This document shows positions 49,899-59,702 of a stretch of DNA of 64,000 nt, one piece after another. The translations under genes and the position numbers were made by a program. The notes under the pieces were generated by a model. That model saw only the letters and a list, made by a program, of their open reading frames with translations. It made no database searches and was not told where the DNA came from. Source of the stretch: Bradyrhizobium lablabi (lineage in GTDB: Bacteria > Pseudomonadota > Alphaproteobacteria > Rhizobiales > Xanthobacteraceae); NCBI RefSeq assembly GCF_018131005.1, contig NZ_JAFCJK010000003.1:558001-622000 (forward strand), in the 5' to 3' direction. How positions within the stretch are numbered: the first letter of the stretch is position 1; each line of letters starts with the position of its first letter.

Positions 49899-52409
49899 AT
49901 GACCGGCCCCAAGCTTGATCGCCGCGAGATTTTGAAGTTAGAGGCGGCCGCGATGGCAGCGCTAGCCGGAGGCATGCCAATCGCGGCCGGCGCCGCCAAC
50001 CTCGTTACCGAACGCAACGAGAGTGAATTGAAGTGGGACAAGGCGCCGTGCCGCTTCTGCGGCACCGGATGCAGCGTCATGGTTGCGACCAAGGAAAACC
50101 GCGTCGTCGCCACCCATGGCGATATCAAGTCGGAGGTCAATCGCGGTCTCAACTGCGTCAAGGGCTACTTTCTTTCCAAGATCATGTACGGGCACGACCG
50201 CTTGACCCGGCCGATGCTGCGCAAGACCGACGGCAAGTACGACAAGAACGGCGAGTTCACGCCGGTCTCGTGGGACGAGGCTTTCGACGTGATGGCCGAG
50301 AAGTTCAAGGCCGCGCTGAAGAGGCGTGGGCCGAGCGGCATCGGCATGTTCGGCTCCGGCCAGTGGACGATCTGGGAGGGTTATGCGGCGTCGAAGCTGT
50401 TCAAGGCCGGCTTCCGCTCCAACAATATCGATCCCAACGCGCGGCACTGCATGGCGTCGGCGGTTGCCGGCATGATGCGGACCTTCGGCATCGACGAGCC
50501 GATGGGTTGCTATGACGACATCGAAGCGACCGACGCCTTCGTGCTGTGGGGCTCGAACATGGCGGAGATGCACCCGATCCTGTGGACCCGGGTAGCCGAT
50601 CGGCGCCTGTCCGCGCCGCATGTACAGGTCGCGGTGCTGTCGACATTCGAGCACCGCTCGTTCGATCTCGCCGACCTCGGGATCGTATTCACGCCGCAGA
50701 CGGACCTCTACATCCTCAACGCGATCGCCCACCACATCATCAAGACGGGACGCGTCAACAAGGACTTCGTCACCGCACACACCGTGTTCAAGCGCGGGCA
50801 GACCGACATTGGTTACGGCCTGCGGCCGGAACATCCGCTCCAGAAGAAGGCTACCGGCGCGGCCAAGGCCAACGACGCGACCGACATGAGCTTTGACGAG
50901 TTCGCGAAGTTCGTCTCCGACTACACGCTGGAGAAGGCGGCGAAAATGTCCGGCGTGCCGCTCAACCGGATCGAGGCGCTGGCGGAGCTCTACGCCGACC
51001 CAAAGACCAAGGTGGTCAGCTTCTGGACCATGGGCTTCAACCAGCACACCCGCGGTGTATGGTGCAACAACCTCGTCTACAACCTGCACCTCCTGACCGG
51101 AAAGATATCGACCCCCGGCAACAGCCCGTTCTCGCTCACCGGCCAGCCCTCGGCCTGCGGCACGGCGCGCGAAGTCGGCACCTTCTCGCACCGCCTGCCT
51201 GCCGACATGGTGGTGAACAACAAGGAGCATCGCGACAAGACCGAAAAGATCTGGCAGGTGCCTGAAGGAACCATTCCCGACAAGCCGGGCTATCACGCCG
51301 TGCTGCAGAGCCGAATGCTGCGTGACGGGCTGCTGAATGCCTACTGGGTGCAGGTCAACAACAACCTGCAGGCCGGCCCCAACATCAACGAGGAGACCTA
51401 TCCGGGCTTCCGCCATCCGGAGAATTTCATCGTGGTGTCGGATGCTTATCCAACGGTCACCGCGCAGGCGGCCGATCTGATCCTGCCGGCCGCGATGTGG
51501 GTGGAGAAGGAGGGAGCCTACGGCAACGCGGAGCGACGCACCCAGTTCTGGCACCAGCTCGTCAACGCTCCCGGCGAATCCCGCTCCGACCTCTGGCAAC
51601 TCATGGAGTTCTCGAAGCGCTTCAAGATCGAGGAAGTCTGGCCGGAAGAGTTGATCGCGAAGAAGCCGGAATATCGCGGCAAGACGCTGTTCGACGTCCT
51701 CTACAAGAATGGGCAGATCGACAAGTTTCCGCTGTCCGACATCGACGAGGGCTATGCCAACGACGAGTCGAAGGCGTTCGGCTTCTACGTCCAGAAGGGC
51801 CTCTTCGAGGAGTACGCCCAGTTCGGCCGGGGCCACGGCCACGACCTCGCGCCGTTCCAGACCTACCATGTCGAGCGCGGGCTGCGCTGGCCGGTGGTCA
51901 ATGGGAGAGAAACCAAATGGCGCTTCCACGAGGGGACCGATCCTTACGTGAAGCAGGGCGCCAACTTCCAGTTCTATGGTCACCCCGACGGCAAAGCCCG
52001 CATCTTCGCCCTGCCCTACGAGCCGGCGGCGGAATCTCCCGACAATGATTACCCGCTCTGGCTGTCGACCGGTCGCGTCCTGGAGCACTGGCATTCCGGC
52101 AGCATGACGCGACGCGTGCCGGAGCTCTATCGCGCGGTCCCCGAGGCTGTCTGCTTCATGCATCCTGACGACGCGCAGGAGGCGAAGTTGCGCCGCGGCG
52201 ATGAGGTCAAGGTGGTCTCTCGCCGTGGCTTCATCCGTGCCCGCCTCGAGACCCGTGGACGCGACAAACCACCGCGCGGCCTGGTGTTCGTGCCCTGGTT
52301 TGACGAATCCAAGCTGATCAACAAGGTGACGCTGGACGCCACCGACCCGATCTCCCTGCAGACCGACTTCAAGAAATGCGCTGTGCGTATCGAGCGGGTT
52401 TCAGCATGA
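49899..52409 (+). CDS. napA: Periplasmic nitrate reductase catalytic subunit NapA
   Basis: Molybdenum-bis-MGD nitrate reductase, 836 residues, full length. A Tat signal opens the protein ([20 protein letters not shown], with the RR of the motif). The [4Fe-4S] cysteines are in [10 protein letters not shown] at about residues 50-60 and LNCVKG at about 86. The Mo-ligand cysteine is in [14 protein letters not shown] at about residue 185. The C-terminal cofactor-binding part includes [25 protein letters not shown] precedes ATG 49899. NapA reduces nitrate to nitrite in the periplasm with electrons from NapB and NapC. The stop overlaps napB (ATGA). Confidence 0.98.
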   Translation: MTGPKLDRREILKLEAAAMAALAGGMPIAAGAANLVTERNESELKWDKAPCRFCGTGCSVMVATKENRVVATHGDIKSEVNRGLNCVKGYFLSKIMYGHDRLTRPMLRKTDGKYDKNGEFTPVSWDEAFDVMAEKFKAALKRRGPSGIGMFGSGQWTIWEGYAASKLFKAGFRSNNIDPNARHCMASAVAGMMRTFGIDEPMGCYDDIEATDAFVLWGSNMAEMHPILWTRVADRRLSAPHVQVAVLSTFEHRSFDLADLGIVFTPQTDLYILNAIAHHIIKTGRVNKDFVTAHTVFKRGQTDIGYGLRPEHPLQKKATGAAKANDATDMSFDEFAKFVSDYTLEKAAKMSGVPLNRIEALAELYADPKTKVVSFWTMGFNQHTRGVWCNNLVYNLHLLTGKISTPGNSPFSLTGQPSACGTAREVGTFSHRLPADMVVNNKEHRDKTEKIWQVPEGTIPDKPGYHAVLQSRMLRDGLLNAYWVQVNNNLQAGPNINEETYPGFRHPENFIVVSDAYPTVTAQAADLILPAAMWVEKEGAYGNAERRTQFWHQLVNAPGESRSDLWQLMEFSKRFKIEEVWPEELIAKKPEYRGKTLFDVLYKNGQIDKFPLSDIDEGYANDESKAFGFYVQKGLFEEYAQFGRGHGHDLAPFQTYHVERGLRWPVVNGRETKWRFHEGTDPYVKQGANFQFYGHPDGKARIFALPYEPAAESPDNDYPLWLSTGRVLEHWHSGSMTRRVPELYRAVPEAVCFMHPDDAQEAKLRRGDEVKVVSRRGFIRARLETRGRDKPPRGLVFVPWFDESKLINKVTLDATDPISLQTDFKKCAVRIERVSA

Positions 52410-52876
52410 CCAGCGCACTCCGAACGCTCCTCGTCGTCGCCGTGCTCCTGGTCGCCGCCGGCTCGCTCGCCGCGCAAACCCTCAATTTTGGCCTGCGTGG
52501 CGCCACCCCGCTCAATGATGAAGGCCCGGCGCCACCGATGGCGCCGACGCGCAATACAGCGGAGCGAGAAGCCCGCAACTACCCGGAACAGCCGCCCGTA
52601 ATACCCCACTCCATTGATGGCTACCAGGTCGATATCCGCGGCAACAAATGCCTGTCCTGCCATGCCCGCGCGCGCACCGCGGAATCACAGGCACCGATGG
52701 TCTCCATCACCCACTTCATGGATCGCGACGGCCAGTTCCTCGCGTCGGTCTCGCCACGGAGATTCTTCTGCACCGAATGCCACGTCCCGCAGAGCGTCAC
52801 CAATCCGCCGGTCAGCAATGATTTCGTCGATATCGATACGATGCTGAGCCGCGAAGCGCCCGGTGGACGGCGATGA
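52406..52876 (+). CDS. napB: Diheme cytochrome c NapB
   Basis: Electron-transfer subunit of the nitrate reductase, 156 residues. A signal peptide, [19 protein letters not shown], opens it. Two heme-binding motifs are visible, CLSCH at about residue 82 and CTECH at about residue 122. The family stretch [20 protein letters not shown] precedes the first heme. The ATG overlaps the napA stop, and its stop overlaps the napC start, so napA, B and C are translationally coupled. Confidence 0.97.
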   Translation: MTSALRTLLVVAVLLVAAGSLAAQTLNFGLRGATPLNDEGPAPPMAPTRNTAEREARNYPEQPPVIPHSIDGYQVDIRGNKCLSCHARARTAESQAPMVSITHFMDRDGQFLASVSPRRFFCTECHVPQSVTNPPVSNDFVDIDTMLSREAPGGRR

Positions 52877-53511
52877 ACGAGCAGGCCAAGCCTCTGGCGC
52901 GCGAAACGTGGTTCGCCCGCGCGAAACGTTTTGCCCTCGAGCTGTGGGACGTACTGATCAGCCCCAGCTCGGTGTTCGGGCTCGGCGTGCTGGTGCTTGC
53001 CGGCTTTGTCGCCGGCATCATCTTCTGGGGCGGCTTCAACACGGCGCTCGAACTGACCAACACCGAGAAATTCTGCACGAGCTGCCACGAGATGCGCGAC
53101 AATGTCTTTACGGAGCTGAAATCGACGATCCATTTCACCAACCGCTCGGGCGTCCGCGCGAGCTGCCCGGATTGCCACGTCCCGCACAACTGGACCGACA
53201 AGATCGCTCGCAAGATGCAGGCGTCGAAAGAGGTGTGGGGCCACCTTTTCGGCAGCATCGACACCCGCGAAAAATTCGTCGATCATCGGCTCGAACTCGC
53301 GGCGCATGAATGGGCACGCTTCAAGGCCAATGATTCGCTCGAATGCCGCAACTGCCACAGCGCTGACTCAATGGACATCACCAAGCAATCGCCTCGGGCG
53401 AGCGCTGCGCACCAGCGCTTCCTGTTTCCCGGCGAGAAGACCTGCATCGATTGCCACAAGGGCATCGCACACCAATTGCCTGATATGCGGGGCGTTCCGG
53501 GCTGGCAGTAG
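52873..53511 (+). CDS. napC: Tetraheme quinol dehydrogenase NapC
   Basis: Membrane-anchored NapC/NirT cytochrome, 212 residues, which oxidises quinol and passes electrons to NapB. One N-terminal span lies at about 35-56 ([20 protein letters not shown]). Four CxxCH motifs follow: CTSCH, CPDCH, CRNCH and CIDCH. The conserved [28 protein letters not shown] and [11 protein letters not shown] are all present. Last gene of napEDABC; napF, G and H are absent, as in related rhizobia. Confidence 0.97.
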   Translation: MNEQAKPLARETWFARAKRFALELWDVLISPSSVFGLGVLVLAGFVAGIIFWGGFNTALELTNTEKFCTSCHEMRDNVFTELKSTIHFTNRSGVRASCPDCHVPHNWTDKIARKMQASKEVWGHLFGSIDTREKFVDHRLELAAHEWARFKANDSLECRNCHSADSMDITKQSPRASAAHQRFLFPGEKTCIDCHKGIAHQLPDMRGVPGWQ

Positions 53512-53593
53512 ACCGGGACAGACCGGCAGCTCGCCCGCCACCTTGCGCAGACGGCCCGAATGGCTAGGTTGAGGGTGTGAGTCGCGGCGCGCC

Positions 53594-54733
53594 ATGGCTG
53601 CCGGCTCTTTCTCCGAAAGCCTCATGACCACCTTTACGCCGCACCAGGATTCCGCGCTGAAAGCTGTTGCCGACTGGCTGGAGGCCAGGCCCGGCAAGAA
53701 TGGCACGCCGCCGGTCTTCCGCCTGTTCGGCTATGCCGGAACCGGCAAGACCACGCTCGCCCGCCACATCGCCGAGGGCGTCGACGGCGAGGTCAAGTTC
53801 GCCGCCTTCACCGGCAAGGCAGCGCTCGTCATGCGCAACAAGGGTTGCGACAATGCCTCCACCATTCATTCGCTGATCTACCGCGCGCGGGAATCCGGGG
53901 TTGAGCAGCCGAGCTTTGAATTGTGGGACGACGCGCCGGCGTCGAAGGCGAAGCTGATCGTGATCGACGAATGCTCGATGGTCGACGCCGAGCTCGGCCG
54001 CGACCTGATGTCGTTCGATTGCCCGCTGCTCGTGCTCGGCGATCCCGCGCAATTGCCGCCGATCCAGGGCGGCGGCTTCTTCACCGATGCCGAGCCCGAC
54101 GCAATGCTGACCGAGGTGCATCGCCAGGCGCAGGACGATCCGATCGTGCGGATGTCGATGGATATCCGCGAGGGCCGGGAGCTCGAGATCGGTCGCCACG
54201 GCGAGAGCGAAGTGGTGCGACGCTCCGAGCTCGATCCCGACCGCGTGATGGGTGCCGACCAGGTGCTGGTCGGCCGCAACAACACCCGGCGCGCCTACAA
54301 CATGCGGGTGCGGCAGCGGCAGAACATCGAGGATCCCCTCCCTGTTGCCGGCGACAAGCTCGTCTGCCTGCGCAACAATCGCAAGAAGGGGCTGTTCAAT
54401 GGCGGGCTGTGGCGGGTGAAGGCACGCGCGCAGTCGAAATCCAGGATCGTCACCATGCGCGTGATGCCGGACGAGGACTTCGGCTACAAGGTGACGAAAG
54501 TCTCGGTGCGCGGCGAATGCTTCGACGGCGGGATCGAGACCGTTCCGTGGGAGCAGCGCAAGCCCTATGACGAGTTCGACTACGGCTACGTGCTGACCGT
54601 GCACAAGTCGCAGGGCTCGCAATGGGACGACGTGGTGCTGTTCGACGAGAGCTTTGCGTTCCAGGACAGCCGCGCGAGGTGGCTGTACACCGGCATCACC
54701 CGCGCGGCAAAGCGATTGAGTGTCGTGGTTTGA
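53594..54733 (+). CDS. RecD-like DNA helicase/ATPase, short form
   Basis: Superfamily 1B helicase-type ATPase, 379 residues, much shorter than RecD (about 600-700). Walker A is RLFGYAGTGKTTLARHI, motif Ia is AAFTGKAALVMR, Walker B is AKLIVIDECSMVD, motif III is LLVLGDPAQLPPI, and the C-terminal UvrD_C_2-like part has DYGYVLTVHKSQGSQWDDVV and LYTGITRAAKRL. All helicase motifs are intact and no extra domain is seen. ATG 53624 is an alternative start. It stands alone, 82 bases after napC. Related short proteins are widespread in alphaproteobacteria; a role in DNA repair or transfer is inferred. Confidence 0.9.
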   Translation: MAAGSFSESLMTTFTPHQDSALKAVADWLEARPGKNGTPPVFRLFGYAGTGKTTLARHIAEGVDGEVKFAAFTGKAALVMRNKGCDNASTIHSLIYRARESGVEQPSFELWDDAPASKAKLIVIDECSMVDAELGRDLMSFDCPLLVLGDPAQLPPIQGGGFFTDAEPDAMLTEVHRQAQDDPIVRMSMDIREGRELEIGRHGESEVVRRSELDPDRVMGADQVLVGRNNTRRAYNMRVRQRQNIEDPLPVAGDKLVCLRNNRKKGLFNGGLWRVKARAQSKSRIVTMRVMPDEDFGYKVTKVSVRGECFDGGIETVPWEQRKPYDEFDYGYVLTVHKSQGSQWDDVVLFDESFAFQDSRARWLYTGITRAAKRLSVVV

Positions 54734-55017
54734 CGGCGCTGAAACCTCTTCCTGAGGAGCGGCCGCAGGCGTGTTTTGAAGGATTGGCCACGGTCGAGAT
54801 CGGGGCCTCATGGTTAAGATGGCGCTCTGCGCGACAGGTCAGCCGGCCATATGGCCAGGGCAATCCAGAGACACGAATTATGTTCACGAAACCTTGCAGC
54901 CCGGGCTGTAACAAAACCCGGTTCGGACCGTATATACCAGCGTCGGAGCAAGCCGTGCGGATTGCGAACGCCGGCCGTCGCTCTAGACTGGCCCCAATGC
55001 GATCTCACGAGGAACCC

Positions 55018-55737
55018 ATGTCCCGTCGCTCATTCAGCCGCTTCTCGCTTTGCGCCGCCGCGATCGGCGCGCTGGCCGTCGCCGCCTTTGCCGTTGCGCC
55101 CTCGAGCGCGGCGGAAGATGCGGTTATCATTCCGCCGCCCGCGACCAACGCGCAGGAGACCGGCGGCATCGAGACAGCGGTGCTCGCGGGCGGCTGCTTC
55201 TGGGGCGTGCAGGGCGTATTCCAGCACACCGCCGGCGTCGTCAATGCCGTGTCCGGCTACGCTGGAGGCAACAAGGCGACCGCGGACTACAACATGGTCT
55301 CGACCGGCTCGACCGGTCATGCGGAATCGGTTGAGATCAAATACGACCCGAAAAAGATCTCCTACGGCAAGATCCTGCAGATCTTCTTCTCGGTCGTGCA
55401 CGACCCGACCCAGCTCAACCGGCAGGGCCCCGACACCGGGACGCAGTACCGCTCGGCGATCTTCACTACCAGCGACGAGCAGAGGAAGGTGGCGGATGCC
55501 TATATCGCCCAACTCAATGCAGCGAAGGTCTACAAGAAGCCGATCGTAACCAAGGTGGGCGCGCTGGAAGCATTCTATCCGGCGGAAGCCTATCACCAGG
55601 ACTATCTTACGCTGCACCCGAACCAACCCTATATTGCATATAATGACATCCCGAAGGTCGAGAACCTGAAGAAGATCTTCGCGGACAACTACGTTGAGAA
55701 GCCGACGCTGGTGGGCAACGCCAAGGTCACCAACTGA
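55018..55737 (+). CDS. msrA: Peptide-methionine (S)-S-oxide reductase MsrA, exported
   Basis: Reduces methionine-S-sulfoxide in proteins. It has 239 residues, of which about 30 are a signal (SRRSFSRFSLCAAAIGALAV), so the enzyme acts in the periplasm. The active-site motif is AVLAGGCFWGVQGVF, and family segments are AVSGYAGGNKATADY, VHDPTQLNRQGPDTGTQYRS and EAYHQDYL. GAGGAA precedes ATG 55018. The msrB gene follows after a palindromic repeat. MsrB has no signal, so the two are in different compartments. Confidence 0.95.
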   Translation: MSRRSFSRFSLCAAAIGALAVAAFAVAPSSAAEDAVIIPPPATNAQETGGIETAVLAGGCFWGVQGVFQHTAGVVNAVSGYAGGNKATADYNMVSTGSTGHAESVEIKYDPKKISYGKILQIFFSVVHDPTQLNRQGPDTGTQYRSAIFTTSDEQRKVADAYIAQLNAAKVYKKPIVTKVGALEAFYPAEAYHQDYLTLHPNQPYIAYNDIPKVENLKKIFADNYVEKPTLVGNAKVTN

Positions 55738-55754
55738 GGCAATCCTTCGCGTCA

Positions 55755-55822
55755 TTGCGAGAAGCGACGAAGCAATTCATCGTGTGCGTCCCTCACACTG
55801 GATTGCTTCGCTGCGCTCGCAA
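55755..55822. repeat. Long imperfect palindromic (REP-like) repeat between msrA and msrB
   Basis: TTGCGAGAAGCGACGAAGCA at the left arm mirrors TGCTTCGCTGCGCTCGCAA at the right arm, with a 20-base centre. The arms extend to TTCA and TGGA near the loop. Sequences of this kind are scattered in intergenic regions of Bradyrhizobium and relatives; that is recollection. It could fold in RNA and affect msrB expression. Confidence 0.7.
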
Positions 55823-55845
55823 CCACCATCGACCAGGGAGTTTCC

Positions 55846-56256
<411 letters not shown>

Positions 56257-56526
56257 CGGCTCGCCATGGACGCCGCCGTCATGCGCGGGCTCGCCCTGCC
56301 CATGCACGGGCCGCGATCGGCGGGAATTAAAATAAAATAACCTCCTCAACAGGTTACGTCGATATGCACGGATTCATTATATGCCCTGTCCAAGCGCTTC
56401 TGGGGTCGCATTTCTGTCAAAGAGGCTTATATTAGGCGACAGGAAATGACGGTACGCCGCCCGTTACGGACCGCCGTCCCGAAATCCCTTAGCCAGTCAA
56501 AGCCAAAACACAAGAGGTCGTCGACC

Positions 56527-56817
56527 ATGCGCCCCATGCGTCCGTTCAACTTTAATACGTCCGCCGAGCTTTTCCCCGCTGCGATCCGAAAGAAGAAGCG
56601 GGCCGGCTTCGCCTATCGCCGTTTCGGCACTGCCGCCGAAGCCGTGCGTTTTGCGATGGAAGAGTTGCCGGCGGATTCACTGAACGGCGCCTATCTGCAG
56701 GTCGAGGAAGCACGCTTCGACCAAAACGGCATCCGCTCGCTCTATGAGAGCGAGGCATTTCCGCTACCGCGCCGTCCGCGCACTGCTCAGCCCCAGACCG
56801 ACGCCGACGCGGCGTAG
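56527..56817 (+). CDS. Conserved hypothetical protein
   Basis: A 96-residue basic protein starting MRPMRPFNFNTSAELFPAAI. The middle part, RRFGTAAEAVRFAMEELPAD, looks like a helix-turn motif, and the end is Pro/Arg-rich. An upstream extension to 56446 is possible but looks less coding. Similar short proteins occur in Bradyrhizobium; no function is known to me. A terminator follows 25 bases after the stop. Confidence 0.7.
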   Translation: MRPMRPFNFNTSAELFPAAIRKKKRAGFAYRRFGTAAEAVRFAMEELPADSLNGAYLQVEEARFDQNGIRSLYESEAFPLPRRPRTAQPQTDADAA

Positions 56818-56842
56818 GCTTTTCTCTCTTCCTCACGAAAAT

Positions 56843-56874
56843 GCCCCCGGACCTGTCCGGGGGCTTTTGTTTTT
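56843..56874 (+). terminator. Rho-independent terminator
   Basis: GCCCCCGGAC (56843-56852) pairs perfectly with GTCCGGGGGC (56855-56864) and is followed by TTTTGTTTTT. It ends the transcript of the 56527-56817 gene and lies before the convergent DUF4112 gene. Confidence 0.92.
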
Positions 56875-56888
56875 GGATCCCTCGCCTC

Positions 56889-57425
56889 TTACAGCCTTGG
56901 CTGCTTGTCGAGCCAGCGGCGCAGTAGCCGCACATTGCGGACGTTGGCGCGGAACACGACGTCGAAGGCGTCGCCCGCGACCGGAACAAGGCCGACCATG
57001 CCATCCACGGCGACATTGGCCAGCATACGCGCGGTGATGTGCCAGGGCGCACCGAGCGCGCGGGCCTCGCGGACCAGCCACAGCGAGATCGCCGTCGTGA
57101 TGATGTCGCCGATCACGGGGATCAAGCCGATCAGCCCGTCGATGCCGTAGCGGACTTTGGTGCCCGGAACGATGAAGGCGACGTCGAGCAGCTTTGCGAT
57201 CGCCTCCAGCCGCGCCAGCCGCTGCTCGCGCGTCAGATCACCGAAGGGATTTGCGGCGGACTTGCCGAAATCCACGCGAAAGCTCTCGAAGCGCTGAAAC
57301 GGCGAAGCCTCGGGAATCTCGCGCCCGTCCTGATCGATCACCTTGCCGCGCGCCTGCGCACCGCCGAAAGGCGGCCGCGATCGGGTGCGATTGGGCGTAA
57401 GAATGTCGTCGTTGGTCATCGCCAT
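56889..57425 (-). CDS. DUF4112 domain-containing membrane protein
   Basis: A 178-residue protein. The DUF4112 domain covers about 65-175: IAKLLDVAFIVPGTKVRYGI, then GLIGLIPVIGDIITTAISLW and MVGLVPVAGDAFDVVFRANV, where the two GLIPVIGD-like segments form a repeated membrane hairpin. The N-terminal 60 residues are polar. It stands alone on the minus strand, convergent with the preceding terminator. The function of the family is unknown. Confidence 0.88.
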   Translation of the reverse strand: MAMTNDDILTPNRTRSRPPFGGAQARGKVIDQDGREIPEASPFQRFESFRVDFGKSAANPFGDLTREQRLARLEAIAKLLDVAFIVPGTKVRYGIDGLIGLIPVIGDIITTAISLWLVREARALGAPWHITARMLANVAVDGMVGLVPVAGDAFDVVFRANVRNVRLLRRWLDKQPRL

Positions 57426-57928
57426 TCAAATGGTAGCGCAAATGACCCGCGCAAGCCGCGTCAGATTACCGCTGCGTCATCTGCGGCTCTGAAGACACGT
57501 CGCCTGTGGTGGCGATACAGGCGACCATCGTCATCGTGCCGGCGGAAACCGGGGCCCATGACCGCCGGCCGTCCACTGAGTAGCTTGATCCATTTTCGGC
57601 GGGGACGCGATGAATCATCTGGTCGAGGAAATTCGACACATCCCTCGTGCTGTGGATGTTTAGCCGTGCCGATCGTGCCGGTAGCGCAAAGAGTTTCACC
57701 GTCCGTATTTCATTTACATCATATGCGCCATGGCCCTTTACATGGGTGCCGCCGGGATCGCACGCTCCGGCGTGAAGCGGAAATTGGCAAGAGGACAGCA
57801 CCATGATGCGGAGTGCAGTCTGCCTCGCATTGCGGACGCTTGATGTAAAGCGATGGCCCCCGGCCCTCATTCGCGCTACAATCGAGGGGCCATAGAGGTG
57901 GATTTCAAGCAGCCATGGAGAAGCATGC
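57426..57928. other. Intergenic region, no convincing gene
   Basis: About 500 bases between the divergent DUF4112 and DUF1269 genes. Several frames are open on both strands, but none shows family features or a good ribosome site. CATGGCCCTTTACATG near 57727 is loosely symmetric. Both promoters must lie here. Confidence 0.45.
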
Positions 57929-58444
57929 ATGAGTGATCTTGTCGTGATCGCATTTCCGACTGAGGCAAAAGCAGAGGAAGTTCGCCAGAAATTGCTGGCC
58001 ATGCAAAAGGAGTACCTGATCGAACTGGGCGATGCAGTGATCGCCGTAAAGGACGCCAAAGGTGGCGTTAAGCTGAATCAGATGATCAACACCACGGCTG
58101 CCGGCGCGGTGTCGGGTGCGTTCTGGGGGACACTTATTGGCCTGATCTTCCTGATGCCGCTGGCTGGTGCCGCTCTGGGTGCGGCATCCGGCACACTCGG
58201 CGGATATCTCACCGACGTCGGCATCGATGACAAATGGATGAAAGAGACTGCCGCTGCCATCCAACCGGGAACGGCCGCCCTCTTCGTCCTGGTGCGCAAG
58301 GTGACGGCAGACAAGGTGCTCGAGGGCCTCAAGGGAGAAGGCGGAACGATCTTGAAGACGTCTCTCGATCACACCAAGGAGGCAGCGTTACAAGCGGCGC
58401 TGGCTGGCGTCCAGGCGGCTGTCCCGTCTTCACCGCCCGCATGA
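57929..58444 (+). CDS. DUF1269 domain-containing protein
   Basis: A 171-residue protein with the DUF1269 arrangement. An N-terminal sheet begins MSDLVVIAFPTEAKAEEVRQ. A glycine-zipper membrane hairpin lies at about 55-95 (AGAVSGAFWGTLIGLIFLMP, then GAALGAASGTLGGYL), and the C-terminal repeat is AALFVLVRKVTADKVLEGLK. Such proteins are linked to envelope stress in some bacteria, but no activity is established. It stands alone with a 502-base upstream gap. Confidence 0.88.
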   Translation: MSDLVVIAFPTEAKAEEVRQKLLAMQKEYLIELGDAVIAVKDAKGGVKLNQMINTTAAGAVSGAFWGTLIGLIFLMPLAGAALGAASGTLGGYLTDVGIDDKWMKETAAAIQPGTAALFVLVRKVTADKVLEGLKGEGGTILKTSLDHTKEAALQAALAGVQAAVPSSPPA

Positions 58445-58588
58445 TCCGGAAAAGGGTGTAACGGGTTTCCCCCGCGACAAACGCGGAGGGTTTGCGCGGA
58501 GCTTATCCTCAAACAAAAGCTGGAGCGCGATGATGATTGATCGCGCTTCAGGCGAGATCGCACAACTGCGCACGCTCTGCGTATTGGA

Positions 58589-58867
58589 TTATCGGACCCG
58601 ACTAAATGCGGGACCGCCGCTTGCGTCCATATACATGCGGCGGATGTTCGCGTTGCTCATGCATGTAATCAGCCTCCGGTCACAGTAGAGCAGACATCTG
58701 TTCTGGGGCCCCCCTCCCCAGTCGCCCGCTCCCGCCGTCCTGGAAGCACATCTGCCTATGCAATTCGCGGCTCTGTCCTCACATTGGAACTGGTCCGCTG
58801 CTGCTGGTGAGCTGAGGAGCACACCGCTGCCGAGGAGGGTGATCGCGAGTAAAAGATACCGTGTCAT
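58589..58867 (-). CDS. Small secreted cysteine-containing protein
   Basis: A 92-residue protein with a signal peptide (TRYLLLAITLLGSGVLLSSP, cleavage near AAADQ). The mature part has six cysteines in QCEDRAANCIGRC and NRCLLYCDRRLITC, likely three disulfides. ATG 58867 is chosen because the signal starts there; ATG 58885 is six codons upstream. No family is recognised. Probably periplasmic. Confidence 0.75.
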   Translation of the reverse strand: MTRYLLLAITLLGSGVLLSSPAAADQFQCEDRAANCIGRCASRTAGAGDWGGGPQNRCLLYCDRRLITCMSNANIRRMYMDASGGPAFSRVR

Positions 58868-59088
58868 GGTCCAATCTCCCGACAAAGACGCAGAGCGCCA
58901 CGCTATCTGGCCGCCTCGCTCATGGGTCTGTCCCGCAGCGGCGGTGCGGTCACGATGATAACACTTAAAGCCGTGCTTTGGCCATGTGACCGTCGAACTA
59001 TCCAGTCAAATACAGCATGGCCCTGCACGACGTTCCGTGACGTCGGGCTTTAGCGCGATGACGATCGCTTCCAGCGGCGGGTGAGAAA

Positions 59089-59544
59089 TCAAAACGGCAG
59101 CGCCACGCCGGTCTTGATTTCCTTCAGGATCACGTTCGTGCGGACGTGACGGATGCCAGGGATGCGGAACATGAAGTCGTCGAGAAATCTGTTGTAAGCG
59201 TCCATGTCGCGCACGACGACGCGCAGGTGGTAGTCGGCGTCCCCGGTGGTCGCAAAGCACTCCAATACTTCGCGGCGCTCCATGACGCGCGAGACGAACT
59301 CCTCGACGAATTTCACATCATGCCGTTCCAGCGAGACGTGGAGGATCGCAGACGTGGCGAACCCGGCACGCTCGCGCGCGACCAGCGCCGAATAGCCTGC
59401 GATGACGCCGTGCTCCTCCAGCGCGCGGACCCGACGCCAGCAGGCCGAGGTCGACATGCCGACATTTTCCGCGAGTTGCTGATTGGTCGCGCGACCGTCT
59501 TTTTGCAGCTCGGCGAGGATTCTCTCATCCTGCGCTTCGACCAT
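59089..59544 (-). CDS. Lrp/AsnC-family transcriptional regulator
   Basis: A 151-residue regulator. The N-terminal winged helix is at about 5-55 (LAENVGMSTSACWRRVRALE) and the C-terminal RAM effector domain at about 70-145 (VLECFATTGDADYHLRVVVR, then FMFRIPGIRHVRTNVILKEI). RAM domains bind amino acids. It is divergent from the indolepyruvate oxidoreductase gene, whose enzyme consumes products of amino-acid transamination, so it very likely controls that gene in response to an aromatic or branched amino acid. Confidence 0.93.
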   Translation of the reverse strand: MVEAQDERILAELQKDGRATNQQLAENVGMSTSACWRRVRALEEHGVIAGYSALVARERAGFATSAILHVSLERHDVKFVEEFVSRVMERREVLECFATTGDADYHLRVVVRDMDAYNRFLDDFMFRIPGIRHVRTNVILKEIKTGVALPF

Positions 59545-59560
59545 GGATACACTCCAAGTT

Positions 59561-59603
59561 GGTAGAGTCTACCGTACGGCGGACCAATACGCAATGATCT
59601 ACC
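59561..59603. promoter_or_regulatory. Putative Lrp-type operator region
   Basis: GGTAGA-G-TCTACC (59561-59573) is a perfect 6-1-6 palindrome, followed at once by the palindrome CCGTACGG (59572-59579). TCTACC recurs at 59598-59603, and CCTACC is found at 59639-59644. The array lies between the divergent regulator and oxidoreductase genes, as expected for an Lrp/AsnC protein that binds several sites. Confidence 0.5.
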
Positions 59604-59702
59604 GCAAATGGTTCCATCGGGGGAACGGATAGGTATGACCTACCAGGCATCGGGGCGTAGCGTTGTCAGTCGAGAGAATATTGCGACCAGCGAGCGTCAG
59701 TC

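Noticed and set aside
49962..52163. A 733-codon minus-strand open frame opposite napA
   Set aside because: It lies wholly inside napA, which has full family motifs. Long antisense frames are expected in GC-rich genes, and its composition shows no domain.
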